From Thysanoteuthis rhombus (Eukaryota; Mollusca; Cephalopoda; Oegopsida; Thysanoteuthidae), in NCBI GenBank assembly GCA_963457665.1, contig OY735201.1:33200718-33264717 (forward strand): 64,000 bases of DNA. Reading direction: 5' to 3'. Below, piece by piece: positions 22,925-51,620 of the stretch. The notes below the pieces were generated by a model. That model saw only the letters and a program-made list of their open reading frames with translations. It was not told the origin of the DNA and ran no database searches. Each line of letters opens with the position of its first letter. Positions within the stretch are counted from its first letter, which is position 1. Both the position numbers and the translations under genes were made by a program.

Positions 22925-23025
22925 GGATGTATAATCCGACATAAATAATCATACATTGTGTTATATCATTTGGAAACTCTATTTGAAATGATTTCCCGTT
23001 ATTACATGGTGAATTTATCATTTTG
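22925..23025. repeat. Foldback-arm repeat, copy A
   Basis: GTATAATCCGACATAAATAA, ATACATTGTGTTAT, then TTTGAAATGATTTCCCGTTA. Almost identical text recurs at 24303-24400. The last part matches the arm ends of the foldbacks at 22.1 and 43.0 kb. Confidence 0.75.
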
Positions 23026-23416
23026 CACAGACAAAGTAAAAAGAAATAAGGGATTGAACTTATATGTTGTTCGGGTGTTTAAGGGTTAGCTTTGATGGTT
23101 AAGCGCAATCAGCTTCATGCAAGATTAGTACGATTTAGAAATGGTCGGAATGAGGACTATGAACACGCATGTTGGTTAGTGAGCCACAGGTTATCAGTGT
23201 TTGATTCTTGTTATTCGCCGTTAACCATTGGGCTTCCAAAGTGATAACCCAGGAGCAGTTGCTTCCCTTTATTTACATTTAATATCGCTTTAGCGTGAGC
23301 AACCTTGTACGCCTTGAGATATAGACTTTATATCACCAACAATCATTTCCACTCTCACTCTGAAAGTATGTTTTATCATTAAAAGTTCGAGAGAAAAAAA
23401 TGACAGAAGAAATTTC

Positions 23417-23417
<1 letters not shown>
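23026..23417. other. Possible tRNA-like SINE remnant, otherwise nothing
   Basis: At 23171-23220 TTGGTTAGTGAG and GTGTTTGATTCTT are spaced like degenerate A and B boxes, suggesting a worn tRNA-derived SINE. I cannot define its ends. Confidence 0.2.

Positions 23418-23491
<74 letters not shown>
23418..23491. repeat. (TA)n microsatellite
   Basis: About 37 perfect TA units. Confidence 0.97.
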
Positions 23492-23494
<3 letters not shown>

Positions 23495-23549
23495 GACTCC
23501 GCCTAGTCTTGACAGTTCAAAGTAAAAAAAATAAAATTTCGCACACACA

Positions 23550-23830
23550 CTCCCCTCAATGAGTAGAAAAAATGTTTTTTTTTTTCTTCCTACAATTACC
23601 CTCCAAAAATGACGTTTTAGTGGGGGTGTAATTTTCTATTTGAGTTCATGCTAAAATGATCCCTTGGTTTATGTCCACCCTTGTTTTTTGAAAATTTGGT
23701 CAATTTTAGTGTCCAACGAAAGGTTAGAGAAGTAACTTATCCATTTGATCACCACCTTTTCCAAATTTTCAATTGATCACCCCAGCACGGCATGTCACCA
23801 AAAAGCGTTGGTCACCGGTTGTTTAAAAAA
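23550..23830. repeat. Dispersed repeat (AATTGATCACCC family), copy 1
   Basis: Shares a long ordered set of blocks with 52565-52860: a CCCTCCAAAA/CCCCCCTCAT region, GTTCATGCTAAAATGATC, CTTGGTTT, ATCACCACC, TTTTCAATTGATCACCC and a GGTCA end. No coding capacity. Confidence 0.65.
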
Positions 23831-23849
23831 AAAACAAGCACTTTTTCAT

Positions 23850-23965
23850 ATATATCAAATCCCTTTTGCATGTAACTATTATTGCTTTTGCTGTTATTAA
23901 TTACCACCACCCACAGCAGACCGGTTTAAACACTTTTGCTTGGTTTAGATTATTCATGGGCTCCA
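23850..23965. repeat. Local duplicate, copy 1
   Basis: Matches 24487-24604: both hold TGTAA(C/T)(T/A)(A/G)TTATTG, TGTTATTAAT(T/C)ACCAC and GTTTAAACACTTTTGCT, followed by an ATTCATG block. Confidence 0.75.
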
Positions 23966-24302
23966 ACGTTTATATACATTATATACATGGAAGAGTTCCT
24001 CAGTCGTTGACACCTAATCCAAATCTAAACCCAAATATTATCTCATGCCTTTGTATTTCTCTTAACTTATACTTGTATCTTCCCATTGTTTCCCTTTCCC
24101 TTCCAATCTTTGTTTCCAGCCTATGATTTAATCTAATTGTTATTCAAAAATGGATAAGATTCATGTATCAAAATTTTCCTATGCCCCCCCCGTAATCTAC
24201 CTAACTATCTTTCCCCCTCTCTTCCTATCCTCCTATGAAACTAACGAACTTCCCTTTCTCACCCTCTCTCTCCTCACCCCGTCAGTAAACTTCTTGAATT
24301 TC

Positions 24303-24400
24303 TTTCCGTTCCTGAAATAGATGTATAATCCGACATAAATAATCATACATTGTGTTATGTCATTTGGAAACTCTACTTGAAATGATTTCCCGTTATTACG
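24303..24400. repeat. Foldback-arm repeat, copy B
   Basis: Near-identical to 22925-23025 through the CCCGTTATTAC block; sequence then diverges. Confidence 0.8.
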
Positions 24401-24486
24401 TTCTAAATAAAAATAAGGAACATTTTAAATGAAATAACATAATGCCAAAAGACGTCGGTCACTTGGAGGTTCAGAAAAAAAAACAG

Positions 24487-24604
24487 AACAACTTTTCACA
24501 TATCTCATCTGTTGTGTATGTAATAGTTATTGTTTCTGTTGTTATTAATCACCACTACCCTCAACAAACCAGTTTAAACACTTTTGCTGGGTTCAACTAT
24601 TCAT
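24487..24604. repeat. Local duplicate, copy 2
   Basis: Second copy of the block at 23850-23965, same strand, about 640 bases downstream. Confidence 0.75.
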
Positions 24605-24689
24605 GTGTTTTGACAATCATATATAAGCATTTATCTATGTATCTGAACTCAGCGCAGCTCAAAACTTTCTGAGTAAAAACTTTGATTTC

Positions 24690-24860
24690 TTCACGCGCAC
24701 ACTCTCCTCAACAAATTGTGACATTATTTTTGCTTTCTTTTATTTGTTTTTAATTTTTGTCCTTTTTGGGGGACGAATCCCCCTAAGTTTTCAATGAAGA
24801 TTTCGATTTGCAATATAAGTTTATGCTAAATTTACGTGATAAAATGAGCATATGAATGAT
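24690..24860. repeat. Dispersed repeat (AATTGATCACCC family), partial copy
   Basis: Only the first half of the family is present: CTCTCCTCAACAAATTGTGA, a GGGGGACGAATCCCCC hairpin-like block, then TGCAATATAAGTTTATGCTA. Confidence 0.5.
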
Positions 24861-27800
24861 GGTGATTCATAATTTTCCTTGGAATGCTAGTTTAGATATC
24901 ATTTTTTTTGTTTTTTAAAAAACATTATTTCAAATTTATTCGTTCAAGTATTGGCCGTAAGCAACTTTTTGTCAATTCCATCTTGCTAATATTTCTCATC
25001 TTATTTCTCAAATAGTTTGGTTTCCTACAAAAGTACGATGGACGGAAATAAAGGAATGTGTTTTGGAAATTAATTTGTTTCACCTCAGATATTGATCCTT
25101 CAAGTGCAATTCCGGTCTAATTTTTTGCAGGGGATTTTCATTACACTACACCGATTGACGCGTTTCAACCTGACGTCAACCCTAAAATTGGAAGCGGGTT
25201 TTACGACTGAAGGTAAAGTTTTTATTTTCATCAGTTTAGTGAAAATCAACGGCAAAATATTCATTAAGATAATTATTATTCTTGCCAGTTACATTTTAAA
25301 TTTCTTATTTGATTTAGTTTTCTGTTTTGTCTTCTTAGATATCAATTCCGGGAATTTTTCTGATGTAGGACTGAACTAACACAAACACCGACATATGAAT
25401 TTAATTCGCTTTGTCTTTCATTGTTGCTAAATTTTATTTGAAACTTTGTAATCGGAGATAAAATTGAAACTAAACCTAAATAAATCTTTCATGAAAATAT
25501 GCGGAAATTATTTGAAATCTTAATGTTATTTGTTTATTGTTTAAACATTCTTACACTTCACATAACTTCAAGATTTTTGTTTTCATCATTGATTCTTTTA
25601 CTCAAAATATTTGTTTTTTACGTTGTTATACGTGTCTAATCAATCGCATGAATTATATACTAATGACATATACTTGGAGCATTGATACCATCTTTCATAT
25701 TATTTTTAACATTCAATGTCTAATGTTGAGTACCATAACAATATTCAACTCTACATGTGACATACACGTTGAATCTTCAATTGATTTTGCTTTGGTGATT
25801 CTCTCTTAATAAAACATCGAACTGAATAAAAAAACATTGCTTTTATAAAAGTTACAAATTTAGACAATCATCGTTTTAATAATTGTTTCTTTAATTCCAA
25901 CCGAATATCAAATTATTTTTTAAGAAGAGAGACTCTATTTCATTTTATGCCGGTAAATGGAAAGATTAAGGGGAAGCTACTCTCGATTGGTGAAAGGCGC
26001 ATATTTTTTTTTTTTTTTTTTTCAAATTGGGTCAAGATTCGTTTGTTTGAACTACGCAGTTCTAGCGGGAGTTTTTCTCTCGCCAATCTTAGGCACTTCC
26101 AATCCATTAGACCCTTGTAGCTTCTGTAAATTTGTTGTATTTTGTTCCTAATTTCACGAAGGGAGTTCTATTTACATTGTGAATGATAACGTAGGTACTT
26201 CTTCCCGTCATTTTTCCTGAGGTACGGCTTATGAATTATGTACTCCACTTACTTTATTTGGCATATCAACTCTAATCCAAAGCCTGCTCCTAACCTTAAC
26301 ACTAGAGGATTTAAATTTATTTTGAAAAATTGAATTTTTTAAAATTTTAGAATTTTCTTCTTTTCTTCGTGCGCCATTTTTCAAACGAAAGGGGAGATAA
26401 TTCATAACCGGAAGAAGGAGACTATAATTCATGTAAGCTGCATCTTAGTAAAATAGTAGAAAGTAATTTCTCACTATATGATTTGTCACTATGTAAAACC
26501 TAATCAAAAAATACTTTTTCTTGGTCTGAACAGAAGTTTTTCCCGGAAAATTGACCCTTTTATTCCAATTTTCAAAATTCCGTTCTTGATTTTTTTTTGT
26601 TGATGTTTTTCTGATAATAAATCAGCCCAAATTTTAGTCAAGCACAAAATCAATAAAACTGCCCTAAAAATATGCTACATTTTATATTAAAATAAATGAA
26701 AAATAAGTTGTCAACATTATCAATCAGTACATTTCAAAGGTAATGATTGATGTTTATAATTGGATGATGACAGACAAGCTAATTTCTGCTGACATTCAGG
26801 TTCTACAGAAGACACGGTAGACATAACCCAAAATACAGTAGAATTCACAAGATTAAAATGCACAACAGCAGTACTGTGCAAAAAAACACATTTTCATCTG
26901 CATCAAACTTTTTCAGCCTCCAGTTATTTAAAATAGCAGTCAATTTACAGAAAAGTAGAAAAATACATCCAATATATATACTTTCATCATTTGACAATAT
27001 TTAATTATTCATCCTTGTTGTAGTATTTTTTGTATAAATTGCAGTTGAAGCAAGGAGAAAAAATGTTCATTTCAAAAATTATCAGATTAATCAAAATAAT
27101 TAATTTTTTCCTTTCCAGATCAAAAGCCTAAATCATAATTAATAATAAAAAAAGATTTTAAAAAAATAGAATTTGCTACTAACAAACAAAAAATTTTACC
27201 TCGGCTTTTTAAATCCAAAATGAGAGTTTTCTTGTTTTGTTTTTTTTTCTTTCCTAAAGATGGTAAGCATAATTAATATCATGATAGATTTATCTGAAAA
27301 ATGTGTTAAAGAATCAATGAAAGCAGAAGTATATTAATAAAGGTTGGGTAGGAATTGTGTTAAAAAATCTTGTCCTCCGAAATTTGGAGTTGAAAATTCT
27401 TTAAAAAAAAAAATTGTCCTTTAATTAATTAGTATCAAAAATTTCATCAAAATTGAATAATGCAGATTCGTGCCACATTTTTAAAATCGAGTTATTTTGG
27501 AAAATTTTCTAAATGCAAAATCAACACCATTTTTTGTTTACATAACTTTTCATCCAGACAAATTTATAAAAAATCTCTGGATCTATGAAGCATAGTCATA
27601 GAAAGGTTAAAGCAGATTTTTAAAGAATCTTTTTTTGCTACATTTGAAATCCTTGTTCTTTGTGTTGTTACAATGTTTCAACCAATCCATTCTGCAACTT
27701 TTTCCCTGGTGTACCATTCTGATGATGGTAAACAGAATTTCCTCTCTAGTGATAGCAATGCTTATAACATAGAATTCAAGTGTTTTCTTTACCTTCCAAG

Positions 27801-28538
27801 AAGTTCGATCATCCAAAAAACTCTTTCGGCGCATTCTTTTCACAGAAGACTTTTGACCACATCCTTCAGATTTTAATGAGAATCGGTTTGTCAAGTGAGT
27901 TTTTGCTCCATTTTTTTAAAATTCTGGGGGGGGGGACTTTTACCCCTGACCCCCCCTTTTTTTTTTCTAATTCATAACTCTGATCCTGTGGTCAATCACA
28001 ATCCTGAAATTTTTTTCTTATCAACTACCCCCAGGTACTCTCTATCATATGTATATATTATTATTATTATAGTAGTTACTGCTAGAGTTCTATTTGATCA
28101 TGCAAATAACGAAATGAAGGGATTTAATTCTTCATCACAATGATTTAAACCTGATTTTCCGTAATCCATGCAATAAAAAGTACCCACAGCTTTTACAAAA
28201 TTATCTCTATCAAAGTAAATCAGTCCAATGGTTACTTTACTTCAAAATAAACTGAATACATGAAATATAAAGTAACAGAAAGCCCCTCCAATGAACTTAC
28301 TAATGCTCCAAAATCTGCAACCTATATTGCATGTAGTTATAATGAGAATTTTTGTGTAGGAATGATAACAGTGCATTGAAGAAAATGATGACTACTAAGT
28401 TTCACTTCTTAATCAAGATAGTAAAAGAAACAATTATTGTTTTTCCCAGTAAAAGAGGACACCTGTTGTGTTGAATCAGAAAATGTACTTGCTCAGTTAA
28501 TCTCACCTCACATTGTCCTTGGAGTGAAAATTATATAC

Positions 28539-28573
<35 letters not shown>

Positions 28574-30163
28574 AAATGAATGCAGCCAAAACAATTGAAA
28601 CTTAGCATCATGTAAAAGTCTCGATGTAGCAACTTCTTAATTCGTCAAATTAGATGAATTTCTTCAGATTTTTCTAAAAATCATTTTGTCAAAGGATTTC
28701 CATTGTTTGATATTAAAAATGTTTAATAAATATCCAGATTTGTGAAAGAGTTTGATTTTTAGCTCCATATTAGACAGATGAGTGAATGAAATATTAGCCT
28801 AGTTTATACTACATAACTATGACAAGTTCACATTAATATGACGGCCTTTGGGTTGAATAATCCCTTGAAATCAGTATATTTTGAACAAAAGAAAGGAAAA
28901 CCCAATTAAGTTGATAAAGGAATAATAATTACCATTTGATTACATTTTGGGGGGAAAATTAGGATTAATTGTAAAAATGGGTAACATTCAGCCTGCTTAT
29001 TCAACTATTAGGAGCAAAAAATACAAAACTGTATTAGTTACATAGGTATCTGGGGGCAGTTTATAGGGAAAATTCTAAATTGTCATTGACCATTGAGTCC
29101 CCCTACGCCACCCAAATTTTCAAAACACTATAACTTATTTTAAGGTCATCTGAGACAAAACTGCATTGAAGTACAATTGTAGTGCTTAGTGTTCTCTATC
29201 TGATGGTACGAATTCTATGGTCCTATTTTATGAAGAGTTTTGAACTTGTAAACATAGGGTCATAGCCTCACCCCCCTATTGAAATTTTGTTTTTGGAGAT
29301 TTGAACAAAAACTTGCTTGGCATGTCAAATTTCATTAAAATCTTTAAAGATTTATCAGGATACACCTTTGAATGTTAATGACCCCACTCAAAACTATCAA
29401 TGGAATTTCCAAACTTTCAATTATGTTTCCAAAATCGATTGCTGATTTTCCAGTGAAAAATTCTTACTGAATTTCAGGTTAGTTCCAAAGTATAATGTAC
29501 TGAAAACACCTAAAATTGTATTGAAATTTTTTTTCAAGAAAACTGCTTGGTTCAAACAAATGAGTCTTAACCAAAATTTAATTTTTGTTTCCATTATCGT
29601 GTTATTTCATTAAGCAAGTAACTGCAGATCTTCCTGGAGCTCTGATTTTTATTAATGCTAATGCAAGTACCAACAGCTCTACTGACTCGGCATTATTGTT
29701 TTCTGCTAGAATTACGCTGTATAACTACTGACATTGAGTTTTTGCTGACAATTTGTTTCTGATTATCTTGTATTGGATTAGACACTATTAACTGTTAACA
29801 ATTTATTATAGTCAACAAAATTTCCCTCTTTTAACTTGTTATCTTTATTCTTATTTTTAGAAGACAAATCATTACCTCTTCTTTTGGAATTGATATATTG
29901 GTGGACAAATATGGACCGCAAGCAATCAGTTGTAATCTATCCAATAGGAGTTGCTTCCCCTTATTCCTTGAATTCACTGACATGAAAAAAGATCATAGGA
30001 GAATGTTATGTTGCACAAAACTAAATACATGACAAATAGAATGCTTTAAGACCAACATTTATACATGCCTCTATTTTTAGATTTTGGGTTTGTCATGTAG
30101 AATTACTGTTAGATTGCGTACAATTATAAGGCTGCATGCAGATACTTTCGGGTTAGTCTAGGA
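24861..30163. other. Intergenic AT-rich DNA, no gene recognised
   Basis: Very AT-rich, with homopolymer runs (T at 26005-26022, G at 27924-27933, T at 28541-28567). A decayed non-coding stretch at about 29040-29600 has short C-runs. No splice-consistent coding blocks, domains or transposon ends were found. Confidence 0.45.
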
Positions 30164-30215
30164 CAGGGCTTCTCAAACTAGGATTCGTGACCTCCAAAGG
30201 GGTCTCGGACATATT
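30164..30215 (+). mobile_element. Possible hAT-type terminal inverted repeat
   Basis: CAGGGCTTCTCAAACT followed by TTCGTGACCTCCAAAGGGGT resembles the start of hAT (Charlie-like) elements, which often begin CAGNGGTTCTCAAACT and then carry a CGxGACC block. No matching right end was found, so only a fragment remains. Confidence 0.4.
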
Positions 30216-30336
30216 GGAAAGTTTGTTTTTTCTTTCATCTCTGTTCAAAAATGGACATATTCTGGTGCTTATTTAAAATGGTTTGAAGCTTTATGATAAG
30301 TTTTGTTTTGTTATTAGTAAATCATTATTGAAAAGC

Positions 30337-30381
<45 letters not shown>

Positions 30382-31575
30382 AATAAACATTGTAAAACTT
30401 ATAGATAAAAAATTAGCAAATTCTTGATAATTTTTTTTTTAGTCTTTGCTTTTATATCAAGTTAGTGTTAGGTTATGACTTCAACCATGAGCAAGTGGTC
30501 AAGAAAAAATTTGCCTTGTTTAACAAATGAACAACCAAAAATAAAGAAAAATAACTCTCATGGAATTTATCAATAAGTTGATAATTCTGAGAATATAGTG
30601 TAAACTGTAAAAGGAAATGTCAAAAAACTACGATTTAGGTAATTTTGTTCATCTAGGAGGTGTTTATGCTACTAATGACAAAATCAGCTCGGTGTACTCT
30701 TCTATTCCTAATTGTGTTAAGTAGAAAATGAGCTTGTTGCTTAATGTGCATTTGGCCGCCTTGAGTCACAATTTTAAGTGATCATTTAACCTACTTCACA
30801 GCACATCAATGTAGATGTTAACGATTCTTTCATAGTGTTATCCCATACGAAATAAATGTTTCATTATTAGGTGCTTTTAGGATGGTTAATAATGAAATGG
30901 AGATGAAGTTATTCTAAGCAGCAGTTCTGAAACTGAACTAGCTCTTCTTTTTCTTTTATGAGGAATTTTCAGACTATAACAAAATCTTTTTCCATATTTT
31001 TTTCCTTTTTTTTTTTGTAGCAGATGTCATTTTCTGAATAAATTCTAGTTGACGCATTTACTCACATATGTATGAATTTTATCCATATCCTTATCTTGAG
31101 GTGTCTTTGCTGTCTGAATGTACATATATAATGAGCTGCCTTTTATTGTCAATAAAAATATATTTAATGTTAGCTAACATTAAATGCATATTTTTTTTTT
31201 TTTTTTTTTTTTTGACAGAATAAAAGTTGTGGTAAAATAGGCAACTTGAAGTCTTTAAAAGAAATTCCAAGTACACACTTTCTGATTACATTTAACCCAC
31301 ATTACAACTTTTATGATTTTAGTTGATATCCTTTTGAAGGCTAAAAGTCAACATTACCTTTTCATCCATGTAGACTATCAGTAATTCACTTTTTAAAGGC
31401 AATATTTTCTTCCCAATTATTATCAGTTTTTTAATTATTAGACTTCTTCATTTACTGGACATCCTCCCTTGAAAAGAGGACACTCTTACCAGTGATAAGT
31501 CAAACTTGGTATAACAACAAATCAGAAACTTGCAAACCAATATTAACTCAAGGAATGTTTAATTCTGGTTTTTAG
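30216..31575. other. Region upstream of PRPF31; no exon identified
   Basis: AT-rich, with long T runs at 30341-30379 and 31191-31213. A non-coding first exon and promoter of PRPF31 may lie here or farther upstream, but I see no CpG-rich or TATA-like feature that decides it. Confidence 0.3.
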
Positions 31576-31588
31576 TTGATTTTCCACC
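31576..31588 (+). promoter_or_regulatory. PRPF31: Possible 3' splice site and 5'UTR end of PRPF31
   Basis: TTCTGGTTTTTAG immediately upstream looks like a splice acceptor. That would leave a 13-base 5'UTR piece, TTGATTTTCCACC, before the ATG, implying an upstream non-coding exon. CCACC before ATG is also a good Kozak-type context. Confidence 0.4.
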
Positions 31589-47308
<15,720 letters not shown>

Positions 47309-47381
47309 ACCTTCTGCAATGTTTTTTTTATCAATGACTTTTCTATCATTATTTTATCTCTTTCTTTTTAATATTTAAAGT

Positions 47382-47387
47382 AATAAA
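47382..47387 (+). terminator. PRPF31: PRPF31 polyadenylation signal
   Basis: AATAAA 74 bases after the stop, followed by a T-rich stretch, gives a very short 3'UTR of roughly 90-100 bases. Confidence 0.75.
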
Positions 47388-47409
47388 TTTTTTTACAAAA
47401 GTCCGACTA

Positions 47410-48148
47410 ATTTCTATCTTACTTTCTTCTTTTCTCTTCATAAATTTGATTTGAAAATCATCAGAATCAGATTCTTTTGGGAGATAGCATTAGAGACACA
47501 TTTGCTTTGTATTTGTTAAAAAGGCCATAGTGATTATCTGATTTGTGAGACTTGTTACTTCAACTAGAAATAGATACGTCAGACTAACATCCACCTGGAA
47601 GTGACGAAATGTTGCTATAGTCCAGTGTTTACCAAATTCTTTCAGATTTCTCCTACCTTCTAAAGCAAATGTTTCATCAGAGCTCACTATAGAGTTGGTC
47701 AAAAATGATACATTGAAAATAAAATTTGAATAATTTTTTTAAATTCAGTTTAAGCACTTATTCTATAACCAGAATTGCAGAAATTGAAAATATTTGAACT
47801 CCAAACAGCTGTACTGTAAAATCAGCTTTTCAGATGTATAACTTTACAATTGGGGGGGAGTATCAATTTGTATTCTCTGCTCCTTACCCCCCTCACCACC
47901 TCTTATTTTCCAACGCACCCCTACAGCCCCTTTGCCTTCCTGTACCCGCCCCTTTGTGCTTTCCAGCCCCTACCCCTCCTTTGAGCCATCCCGTGCCCTA
48001 AAGTGGATGTATTAGCCCACTTAGCCAGCCATTACTATGATAAATACAGCACAGTCCAAGTCATAAGATTTAAATCTCAAGAAATGAAAAGAACTACCAA
48101 AGCGAAAACAAAGACTTGCTGCATCATGTATTTGTTCAAAGAGCAATT

Positions 48149-48193
<45 letters not shown>

Positions 48194-48547
48194 TAACCTC
48201 TAAAAAATGCTTTTGTTGATTGATCCATTAACTGGTAATAAGAGAATTATGAGCTCAAAACACAAATGATAAGCCAAATTAACATACTTTCAACATTGGT
48301 TATAAAAAAAAAAAAAAAAACGTAATTTAAATAGAATAACTTTGTGGTCAATAAAGATATTTCATGAATATATTTCATCAAAGGCTGCCATTTATACATT
48401 TTTTTTTTTTTTTTTTTTGACCTAAAAGATAGATACTAGATATTGTAGAAATTTTAATCTTTACATAAGATCAAAAAAAAAGATAATTGATAAAAAGGTT
48501 GGGGGAGGGGCCAGCACTATCCTCCTCGCCCCATAAAAATGAGCTTC
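47410..48547. other. Intergenic; C-rich patch and microsatellites
   Basis: Contains a C-rich, purine-poor patch at 47885-47990, a (TA)n run at 48154-48191, an A run at 48305-48320 and a T run at 48400-48418. No gene recognised. Confidence 0.5.
48154..48191. repeat. (TA)n microsatellite
   Basis: About 19 TA units. Confidence 0.92.
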
Positions 48548-50167
48548 TGCCACCAATATGCAAACAGAAAACTCAACAGAAAGTACCTGCGGAGAGGATG
48601 GACCTCCAGCTAGAGGATTTATGATGCTAAGTAGTCAAAACCAGGTGTATTCGGAAGCCACTAGGCCGACAATCATCATTTTCATCTGGGCTACCTCCAC
48701 CATTGGAACATGGAATGTCAGAATCATGTTTGCACCTGACAAGACAGCACAAATAGCGGCTAAAATGGGATGATACTGACTTGACATACTGGGAATCTTT
48801 GAGTCAAGGTGGTCTGATTCTGGACACAAAACTAGCCACAGGAGATTTGCTGCTGTTCTCGGGCCACATGGATGACCACACACCCAAAGACCGAGAAGTG
48901 GCCCTCATGTTGACTGCTAAGAGAACCATCATCAGATGGGAGACATATGGTCTACATATCTTTATCACCTGCTTTTGAACTAGAATTAGGAAGATTAGTT
49001 TGGACATCATCCAGTGCTATGCCAAAATGAATGGATGTGATAATGAAAAAGAGGAATTTCACAAGAGGCCGATGACCACTATTCAAACCCTCCCAAGACA
49101 AAACATTATCATCATGGGTGATTCCAAAGTCAAGATTGGTTACAATAATCAGACTATGAGGAGATCATGGGGCAGCAGGGTGTGAGCAAGATGAACAAAA
49201 AGTGCAAGAGATTCTCCAACCTGTGCCACAAGCAACCTAGTCATTGGTGGTAGTATCCTCCATCATAGAAGGATACACAAGGCCACCTGAGTATCAACAG
49301 ACCTGTTGACAAAGAACCAGATTGACTGTATATGCATTCGGAAAAAATTTTGGAGATCTCTTCAAGATGTGTGCATCAAACTGAGAAGATGTTGGAATAG
49401 GAAGACCAGCCAACACCAAAGTTACATGACACTGCTGAAAAAAACAACTAAGCTGGATGAATCCAAGATCATGCTCTCAAATAAATTCCATGTCTTACAA
49501 GAACTTCTAAATGAAAAGACCATTGATAAAAAGTGGCATAGTATGAAAGAGACAGTGACATCAACATGCCAGGAAGTGCTAAGCAGCTGGAGGTACTGCC
49601 GCAATGAATGGATCCCCGCAGAAACCTTGAAAAAGATCAAGAAGAAGAAAAAGGAAGGTGGCAGCAATAAACAATAGTTGCACACAAGCTGGAAAAGCTA
49701 AAGCCCATGAAGTGGACATAGATGTGAACTGAAACCTGAAGAGGTATACCAAGGTAGACAAGAAGAACTCCATAGAGATGCTGGCAACAGAATCAGAGGC
49801 AGCTGCTCATCACAGCAACATGAAGGACCTGTATGCTTCCCAGAAAAGGCTTTTCCTGGGAAGTATAGCCAACCAAAGAGGCCAGTGTGGGACAAAGATG
49901 GGAAAAAAAAAATTCTTGCTGTGAAAGAACAGAAATGCAGATTGGTGGAGCTTTTTGGAGGAACTTTTAAATAGACTGTCCCCACAGAACCCAGTGGATA
50001 TCCAGCCAGCTGATATGGATCTGCCAATTGAGTGCTGTGTACCTTCCATGGTGGAGATCAACAAGGCCATCACAACAATTAAAGAACGGGAAGTCTGCAG
50101 GGCCAGACAAAACTCCTGCAGAAGCGCTCCCATGGAAATGCTCTACCCTCTATTCAGAAAAATCTAG
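48548..50167 (+). mobile_element. APE-type LINE relic: endonuclease and linker to RT
   Basis: Read across frames: TIGTWNVRIMFAPDKTAQIA (start of the APE endonuclease), LLLFSGHMDDHTPKDREVAL, IQCYAKMNG, NIIIMGDSKVKIG (normally MGDxNAK), LVIGG..LHHRRIHKAT and TKNQIDCICIRKKFWR. The linker follows (TSTCQEVLSSWRYCRNEWIP), then FEELLNRLSPQNPVDIQP and GKSAGPDKT-like text. This is the order of an APE-class non-LTR retrotransposon. It stops before the RT catalytic core. There are at least four stops or frameshifts. Clade not certain (RTE-like is my guess). Confidence 0.8.
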
Positions 50168-50984
50168 CAAATTGTTTTTGTGCAAAACATTTTAACGTGT
50201 ATTTTTTTAATATATATATATACAATACAACTGTAAAATTTCTTGAATATTGCTGTCATTTTTATGACAGAAATGGTAAACAGTTCAGATAAGCAATATC
50301 TTGAAAAGTGTCATATTTGTGATAATATAAAATTCTAACTTATATTATAATTCAGTTATGGAAAAAATGATACCTTTTTGTCCCTACATTGAATATTTTT
50401 TCTTGTTTATTTTAGTCATTGGAAATAATAGAATTATGGGTAGATTCCCAGAATGTGTGTATAAAATGGAGATAGATCCTGTTGGCCTTGAAATAAATTC
50501 ACTTCGAAAGAAAACTTGATTCACTGCTCTGAATAAATCAAATTGCTAAATCATTGTTATTTGTGCACCGTTCTGAACTTTGAGTATGTGAAACCTTTTT
50601 TTGTGCGCCATTTTTAAAAAAGGAGATAATTGTAAGTTCATTTCAAGTTCAACAGGAGTTATTTCCATTTTACACACAGATTCTCAGGATCAACCTCCTT
50701 TATGAATTTATTGATGTGTCTGGGTGATATTGAAGATTTGAATTTTGTTTTGATTCTGGTGATTCAAGCTACATTGTAATGATTCTGTTTTTAATGTTAC
50801 AGAATTTTATAAAAATTGCATTTCAATGAACGTACATCCCATTCAAATATAATAAAAAGTAACTTGACCATTAAGGTATGAAAGATTTTTATATGAATTC
50901 CTTACCCACATATTTTCAGTATTCTCCAATTTTATATATTTTTCTCAATGCTATAAAGAACTGGATGAGATACTGAAGAACTGT
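50168..50984. other. No recognised feature
   Basis: AT-rich spacer between two LINE relics. Confidence 0.45.
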
Positions 50985-51620
50985 CTCTAACTATTGACAC
51001 ACCCTACTTCAAAGTCTCCAGGGCAAAGTGGTATCCCTTCTGATATCATTAAATGTGCTGAGGATTTTCTGCTGCAGTTACTTCATGGTCTACATTTTTA
51101 GCCAACTGCTCAAGTTCCGCTGGGCGTGTAATGCTAGTATTATCACTTCTTTCAAGAACAAAGGCTACTATTGTTTATCAATATTCTATCGGAGATAAGC
51201 TCTAGGTGAGAATCAACAATCGTCATAGTCTTCATTCACTTCCTACAGCAGAAATGCAGCGAAAAACAACTTTCTCTCTATATAAACCTTTTCTATATTC
51301 AACTTGTTAAAGAAAGAAGTTGCTTAGTATCACTAAATCTGTTACAATATGAATGGCACAGTATAGTATCAGAGCTCTTTGATATGCACAGTGGCATGAA
51401 ACATGTTGCATTCTGGCATATTCTTTTCTACTCTACAATGAATGGAACAAAATTAAATGAGTCATTTCTATTGCCTCAAAAATTTGCAAGGTCTTCATAT
51501 GTGACATGGTCTTTGCTAAGGATTTTGCATTTAAGATCCATGTAGAGCACAAACTCCAGCATCTTATGATTTTCTTTTTTCTTTAAATGTCATCAAGGCG
51601 CAAACACCTTTCTGAGAGTC
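50985..51620 (+). pseudogene. LINE reverse transcriptase relic with FAKD in place of FADD
   Basis: In several frames: SPGQSGIPSDIIKCAEDFLL, then RLLTIVYQYSI-type remains of the NYRGISLLSI block, QKCSEKQLSLYI, ELFDMHSGMKHVAFWHIL (normally FDIHSGVKQGCVLAPTLF) and DMVFAKDFAFKIHVEHKLQH (normally DMLFADDAAL..HTE..LQ). These are successive RT blocks in the right order. The catalytic FADD has become FAKD, and many stops are present. It could be the downstream part of the same insertion as 48548-50167, with a gap. Confidence 0.72.
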
